NCBI GenBank assembly: GCA_964553405.1 | Contig: CAZKLS010000124.1 | Location: forward strand, 1-7,419 | Direction: 5' to 3' | DNA from: DATIRA01 sp964553405 | Lineage (GTDB): Bacteria; Pseudomonadota; Gammaproteobacteria; Steroidobacterales; Steroidobacteraceae | Length of the DNA: 7,419 nucleotides | In this document: piece by piece, positions 5,478 to 7,419 of the stretch | Layout of the letters: the number at the start of each line of letters is the position of its first letter | How positions within the stretch are numbered: position 1 is the first letter of the stretch | Notes under the pieces: model-generated | The model's database searches: none | What the model saw: only the letters and a program-made list of their open reading frames with translations | What the model was told of the DNA's origin: nothing | Translations under genes and position numbers: made by a program

Positions 5478-6014
5478 CTTGCGGAACGGGAAGTTGAAGG
5501 CCTCGAGCAGCGCCCGTCCTTCCCGGTCGTTCTGCGCCGTCGTGGTAATCGTGATGTCCATGCCCCGGATCGCGTCGATCTTGTCGTAGGCGATCTCGGG
5601 GAAGATGATCTGTTCCTTGACGCCGAGCGTGTAGTTGCCACGCCCGTCGAAGGCGCGCGCCGAGACGCCGCGGAAGTCGCGGATTCTCGGCATCGCCACG
5701 TTGATCAGGCGGTCGAGGAACTCGTACATCCGCTCGCCGCGCAGCGTGACGCGACAGCCGACCTGCTGGCCGGCCCGGAGCTTGAACGAGGCGATCGACT
5801 TCCTCGAGCGCGTGATCGCGGGCTTCTGGCCCGTGATCGCGGTGAGGTCGCTGAGCGCGCCGTCCATCGCCTTCTTGTCCGCCACGGCCTCGCCGACGCC
5901 CATGTTGACCGTGATCTTGGAGATCCTCGGCACCTGCATGGTGTTGGCGAACCCGAGCCCCTGCTGGAGCTGCTGCACGACGTTGTCGCGGTAATACTCT
6001 TTCAACCTGGCCAT
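5475..6014 (-). CDS. rplE: 50S ribosomal protein L5
   Basis: L5 binds 5S rRNA, sits in the central protuberance and contacts S13 and the P-site tRNA. The protein is 179 residues, as in E. coli. Visible family sequences are VPRISKITVNMGVGEAVADKK (28-48, the L5 signature), GQKPAITRSRKSIASFKLR (62-80), the RGVS segment (115-118) and GNYTLGVKEQIIFPEI (126-141), ending NFPFRK. The ATG follows GAGGT with 8 nt spacing and lies 28 nt after the rplX stop. In E. coli, S8 binds the mRNA here to repress most of spc. I could not recognise an S8 site by eye, although a palindrome lies just upstream. The stop is TAA. Confidence 0.98.
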   Translation of the reverse strand: MARLKEYYRDNVVQQLQQGLGFANTMQVPRISKITVNMGVGEAVADKKAMDGALSDLTAITGQKPAITRSRKSIASFKLRAGQQVGCRVTLRGERMYEFLDRLINVAMPRIRDFRGVSARAFDGRGNYTLGVKEQIIFPEIAYDKIDAIRGMDITITTTAQNDREGRALLEAFNFPFRK

Positions 6015-6035
6015 CTCAGCCGACCTCGTTCATTG

Positions 6036-6049
6036 CGCCTGATCAGGCG
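6036..6049. repeat. 14-bp perfect palindrome over the rplX stop
   Basis: CGCCTGATCAGGCG is its own reverse complement and spans the last codons and TGA stop of rplX (6043-6045). In mRNA it could form a 5-bp CGCCU/AGGCG stem with a GAUC loop, about 22 nt before the rplE ATG. This is near the region of S8 feedback control in E. coli. Part of it is coding sequence, so chance is a real alternative. Confidence 0.5.
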
Positions 6050-6360
6050 TCCACGACTTCGTCGTTGGACTTGAAAAACCGCACGCGCCGGCCGTCGGCC
6101 AGCGTGCGGATACCGACGCGATCGCCCTTCTTGGCGACCGGGTTCCACAGCGCCACGTTCGAGAGGTGCAGCGGCGCCTCCTTCTCGATGATGCCGCCCT
6201 GCATGCCGCGCTGCGGGTTCGGGCGCGTGTGGCGCTTGACCATGTTCACGTTCTCGACGAGCACGCGATCGTCCGCGAACACCCTGATCACGGTGCCCCG
6301 ACGGCCCTTCTCGCGGCCGCTCGTAACGATCACCTCGTCGCCCTTGCGAATCTTCTTCAT
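6043..6360 (-). CDS. rplX: 50S ribosomal protein L24
   Basis: L24 starts 50S assembly by binding the 5' end of 23S rRNA and lies near the exit tunnel. The protein has 105 residues (E. coli 104). The KOW motif is at the N-terminus: KKIRKGDEVIVTSGREKGRR (2-21) followed by GTVIRVF. After it come the NVNMVKRHTRPNPQ segment (37-50), GGIIEKEAPLHLSNVALWNP (55-74) and a tail ending KSNDEVVDA. That ending resembles the longer L24 form I recall from Xanthomonas. The ATG follows GAGGA with about 7 nt spacing and lies 25 nt after rplN. The TGA stop lies inside a 14-bp palindrome. Confidence 0.98.
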   Translation of the reverse strand: MKKIRKGDEVIVTSGREKGRRGTVIRVFADDRVLVENVNMVKRHTRPNPQRGMQGGIIEKEAPLHLSNVALWNPVAKKGDRVGIRTLADGRRVRFFKSNDEVVDA

Positions 6361-6385
6361 GACGCTTTCCTCGACTCCCGCCGCC

Positions 6386-6754
6386 TCAGAGCACTTCCGG
6401 GGCCAGCGAGATGATCTTCATGAACTGGGCCGTGCGCAGCTCGCGCGTCACCGGCCCGAAGATGCGCGTGCCGATCGGCTCGAGCTTGTTCGTCAGCAGC
6501 ACCGCGGCATTTCCGTCGAAGCGGATCAGCGAGCCGTCCGCCCTGCGCACGCCGTGCGCGGTCCGCACCACGACCGCGTCGTAGACCTCGCCCTTCTTGA
6601 CCTTGCCCCGGGGGATCGCGTCCTTGACGCTCACCTTGATCACGTCGCCGACCGTCGCGTAGCGCCGCTTCGAGCCGCCGAGGACCTTGATGCACATCAG
6701 TTTCTTCGCGCCGCTGTTGTCGGCGGCGGATAGCATCGTCCGCATCTGGATCAT
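6386..6754 (-). CDS. rplN: 50S ribosomal protein L14
   Basis: L14 lies on the 50S interface side, makes an intersubunit bridge with 16S rRNA and is the docking site of the silencing factor RsfS. The protein has 122 residues (E. coli 123). It opens MIQMRTMLSAADNSGAKKLM, containing the conserved ADNSGAK, then KVLGGSKRRYATVGDVIKVS (23-42), and ends FMKIISLAPEVL. In E. coli it is the first gene of spc, behind its own promoter in a large gap. Here it lies only 16 nt after rpsQ, with GGGAG about 9 nt before the ATG, so the S10 and spc genes look continuous. The stop is TGA. Confidence 0.98.
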   Translation of the reverse strand: MIQMRTMLSAADNSGAKKLMCIKVLGGSKRRYATVGDVIKVSVKDAIPRGKVKKGEVYDAVVVRTAHGVRRADGSLIRFDGNAAVLLTNKLEPIGTRIFGPVTRELRTAQFMKIISLAPEVL

Positions 6755-6770
6755 GGCCGGATACTCCCGC

Positions 6771-7058
6771 TCAAGCCTGGACCGCGCGCTTCACCACGCG
6801 CACGAGGCGCCACGCCTTGCGGCTCGAGAGCCGCCGGCACTCCTCGATCTCGACGAGATCGCCCTCGAGGCACTCGCCGTTCTCGTCGTGCGCCAGCAGC
6901 TTGGTCGTGCGGCGCACGAACTTCCCGTAGGTGGGATGACGCTCCAGCCGCTCCACCGCGACGGTGACCGTCTTCTGCATCTTGTTGCTCACGACGCGCC
7001 CGGTCACGGTGCGCCCGGCACCGGTCGTGCCAGCCTCGACGACAGCCTGCTCGCTCAT
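6771..7058 (-). CDS. rpsQ: 30S ribosomal protein S17
   Basis: S17 is an OB-fold protein that binds 16S rRNA early in 30S assembly. The protein has 95 residues against 84 in E. coli. The extra length is an N-terminal stretch, MSEQAVVEAGTTGAG, before the conserved RTVTGRVVSNKMQKTVTVAV (16-35). The central motif HPTYGKFVRRTTKLLAHDEN (41-60) and the signature GDLVEIEECRRLSSRKAWRL (66-85) follow. No better internal start is seen: the next possible one (GTG, residue 18) would cut into the conserved core. An AAGGGG site lies just before the rpmC TAA stop, 9 nt from this ATG. The genes are 6 nt apart. Confidence 0.97.
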   Translation of the reverse strand: MSEQAVVEAGTTGAGRTVTGRVVSNKMQKTVTVAVERLERHPTYGKFVRRTTKLLAHDENGECLEGDLVEIEECRRLSSRKAWRLVRVVKRAVQA

Positions 7059-7064
7059 CGCTCG

Positions 7065-7271
7065 TTACCCCTTGTTGGCCGCAGCGCGCGCCTGCTCGGC
7101 CAGCACCGTCTTCACACGCGCCAGGTTGCGGCGCACCTTCCCGAACTGGTCGGGCTTCGCCGCCTGGCCCGAAGCCTGCGCCATGCGCAGGTTGAACTGC
7201 TCCCGGCGCAGCTTGAGGAGTTCCTCCTGCAGCTCGCCGGCGCCCTTCTGCCTGAGATCCTTAGCTTTCAT
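7065..7271 (-). CDS. rpmC: 50S ribosomal protein L29
   Basis: L29 is a helical hairpin protein near the peptide exit tunnel, next to L23, where trigger factor and SRP dock. The protein has 68 residues (E. coli 63). It starts MKAKDLRQKGAGELQEELLK, with the family pattern LLKLRREQFNLRMAQASGQ (18-36). The second helix, KVRRNLARVKTVLAEQARAA (45-64), completes the coiled hairpin. Its ATG shares one base with the rplP TGA stop (TGATG), a classic coupled junction. The stop TAA directly follows the AAGGGG ribosome-binding site of rpsQ. Confidence 0.97.
   Translation of the reverse strand: MKAKDLRQKGAGELQEELLKLRREQFNLRMAQASGQAAKPDQFGKVRRNLARVKTVLAEQARAAANKG
7068..7073 (-). promoter_or_regulatory. rpsQ Shine-Dalgarno site at end of rpmC
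   Basis: AAGGGG on the minus strand lies in the last codons of rpmC, directly before its TAA stop and 9 nt before the rpsQ ATG at 7058. It supports this ATG as the start of the N-terminally extended S17. Confidence 0.65.
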
Positions 7272-7419
7272 CAGCGGACCTGCCGTTTCACGAACATCGT
7301 GTCTACCGACAGCTTGGAGGCCGCGAGACGGAAAGCCTCGCGTGCCACTTCCTCGCTGACGCCCTCCATCTCGAAGAGCACCTTGCCGGGCTGGATGCGC
7401 GCGACGTAGTACTCGACGT
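7271..7419 (-). CDS. rplP: 50S ribosomal protein L16, 3' part only (cut by window edge)
   Basis: These are the last 48 codons and stop of L16, which lies near the A site and peptidyl-transferase centre and is usually about 137 residues. The visible sequence VEYYVARIQPGKVLFEMEGV matches the family segment before the C-terminus. It is followed by EEVAREAFRLAASKLSVDTM and ends FVKRQVR. The stop TGA overlaps the rpmC ATG by one base. The N-terminal part, including the arginine hydroxylated in E. coli L16, is outside the window. Confidence 0.97.
   Translation of the reverse strand, partial: VEYYVARIQPGKVLFEMEGVSEEVAREAFRLAASKLSVDTMFVKRQVR

Noticed and set aside
5465..5641. Upstream extension of the rpsN frame into rplE
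   Set aside because: The extra residues are low-complexity and read rplE out of frame; S14 homology and length (101) begin exactly at 5464.
5980..6050. S8-binding (helix 21-like) repressor site at the rplE start
   Set aside because: The position is right by analogy to E. coli, but I could not find the helix 21 core pattern by eye, so I did not call it as a feature.
6687..7409. Plus-strand open frame of 240 codons over rplN, rpsQ and rpmC
   Set aside because: Antisense to three conserved genes and of biased composition.
1..7419. Mobile elements, CRISPR arrays, tRNA/rRNA genes or an unknown system
   Set aside because: Nearly every base belongs to a conserved ribosomal or sec gene; no inverted-repeat pairs, spaced direct repeats, transposase motifs or RNA gene patterns were seen.

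Overview
The window is a ribosomal-protein gene cluster: the distal end of the S10 operon, the whole spc operon and the start of the alpha operon. All 18 genes lie on the minus strand, so transcription runs from high to low coordinates. Fourteen visible stop-to-start junctions are 0-35 nt long, one (rplP/rpmC) overlaps by 1 nt, and only rpmJ/rpsM is larger (74 nt). Base composition is strongly GC-rich by eye, and 13 of 17 visible stop codons are TGA.

Organism: the gene order secY-rpmJ-rpsM with no infA, adk or map between is the gammaproteobacterial arrangement as I know it; betaproteobacteria usually have infA between secY and rpmJ. The protein sequences are clearly proteobacterial: 101-aa zinc-free S14, 122-aa L14, 179-aa L5. 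The 105-aa L24 ending in a VDA-type tail and the N-terminally extended S17 recall Xanthomonadales/Nevskiales-like GC-rich Gammaproteobacteria. This finer placement is a guess from memory.

Layout in transcription order: rplP (L16, 3' end only), rpmC (L29) and rpsQ (S17) form the S10 operon tail. Then come rplN (L14), rplX (L24), rplE (L5), rpsN (S14), rpsH (S8), rplF (L6), rplR (L18), rpsE (S5), rpmD (L30), rplO (L15), secY and rpmJ (L36), which make up spc. Last are rpsM (S13), rpsK (S11) and rpsD (S4, 5' end only) of the alpha operon.

The products are components of the 30S and 50S subunits, plus the SecY translocon channel, to which ribosomes deliver membrane and secreted proteins. Tight spacing, a 1-nt overlap and stop codons buried in Shine-Dalgarno sites point to translational coupling. 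The 74-nt gap before rpsM carries a good sigma70-type promoter with a 17-bp spacer and an extended -10, matching where E. coli has its alpha-operon promoter. No promoter-sized gap exists before rplN, so S10 and spc probably form one transcript.

I found no mobile element, CRISPR array, tRNA, rRNA or unknown gene, and no stretch over 300 bases without a gene. Long open frames on the plus strand are antisense shadows of GC-rich genes. I see no undescribed system; the points worth a second look are small regulatory details at gene junctions.
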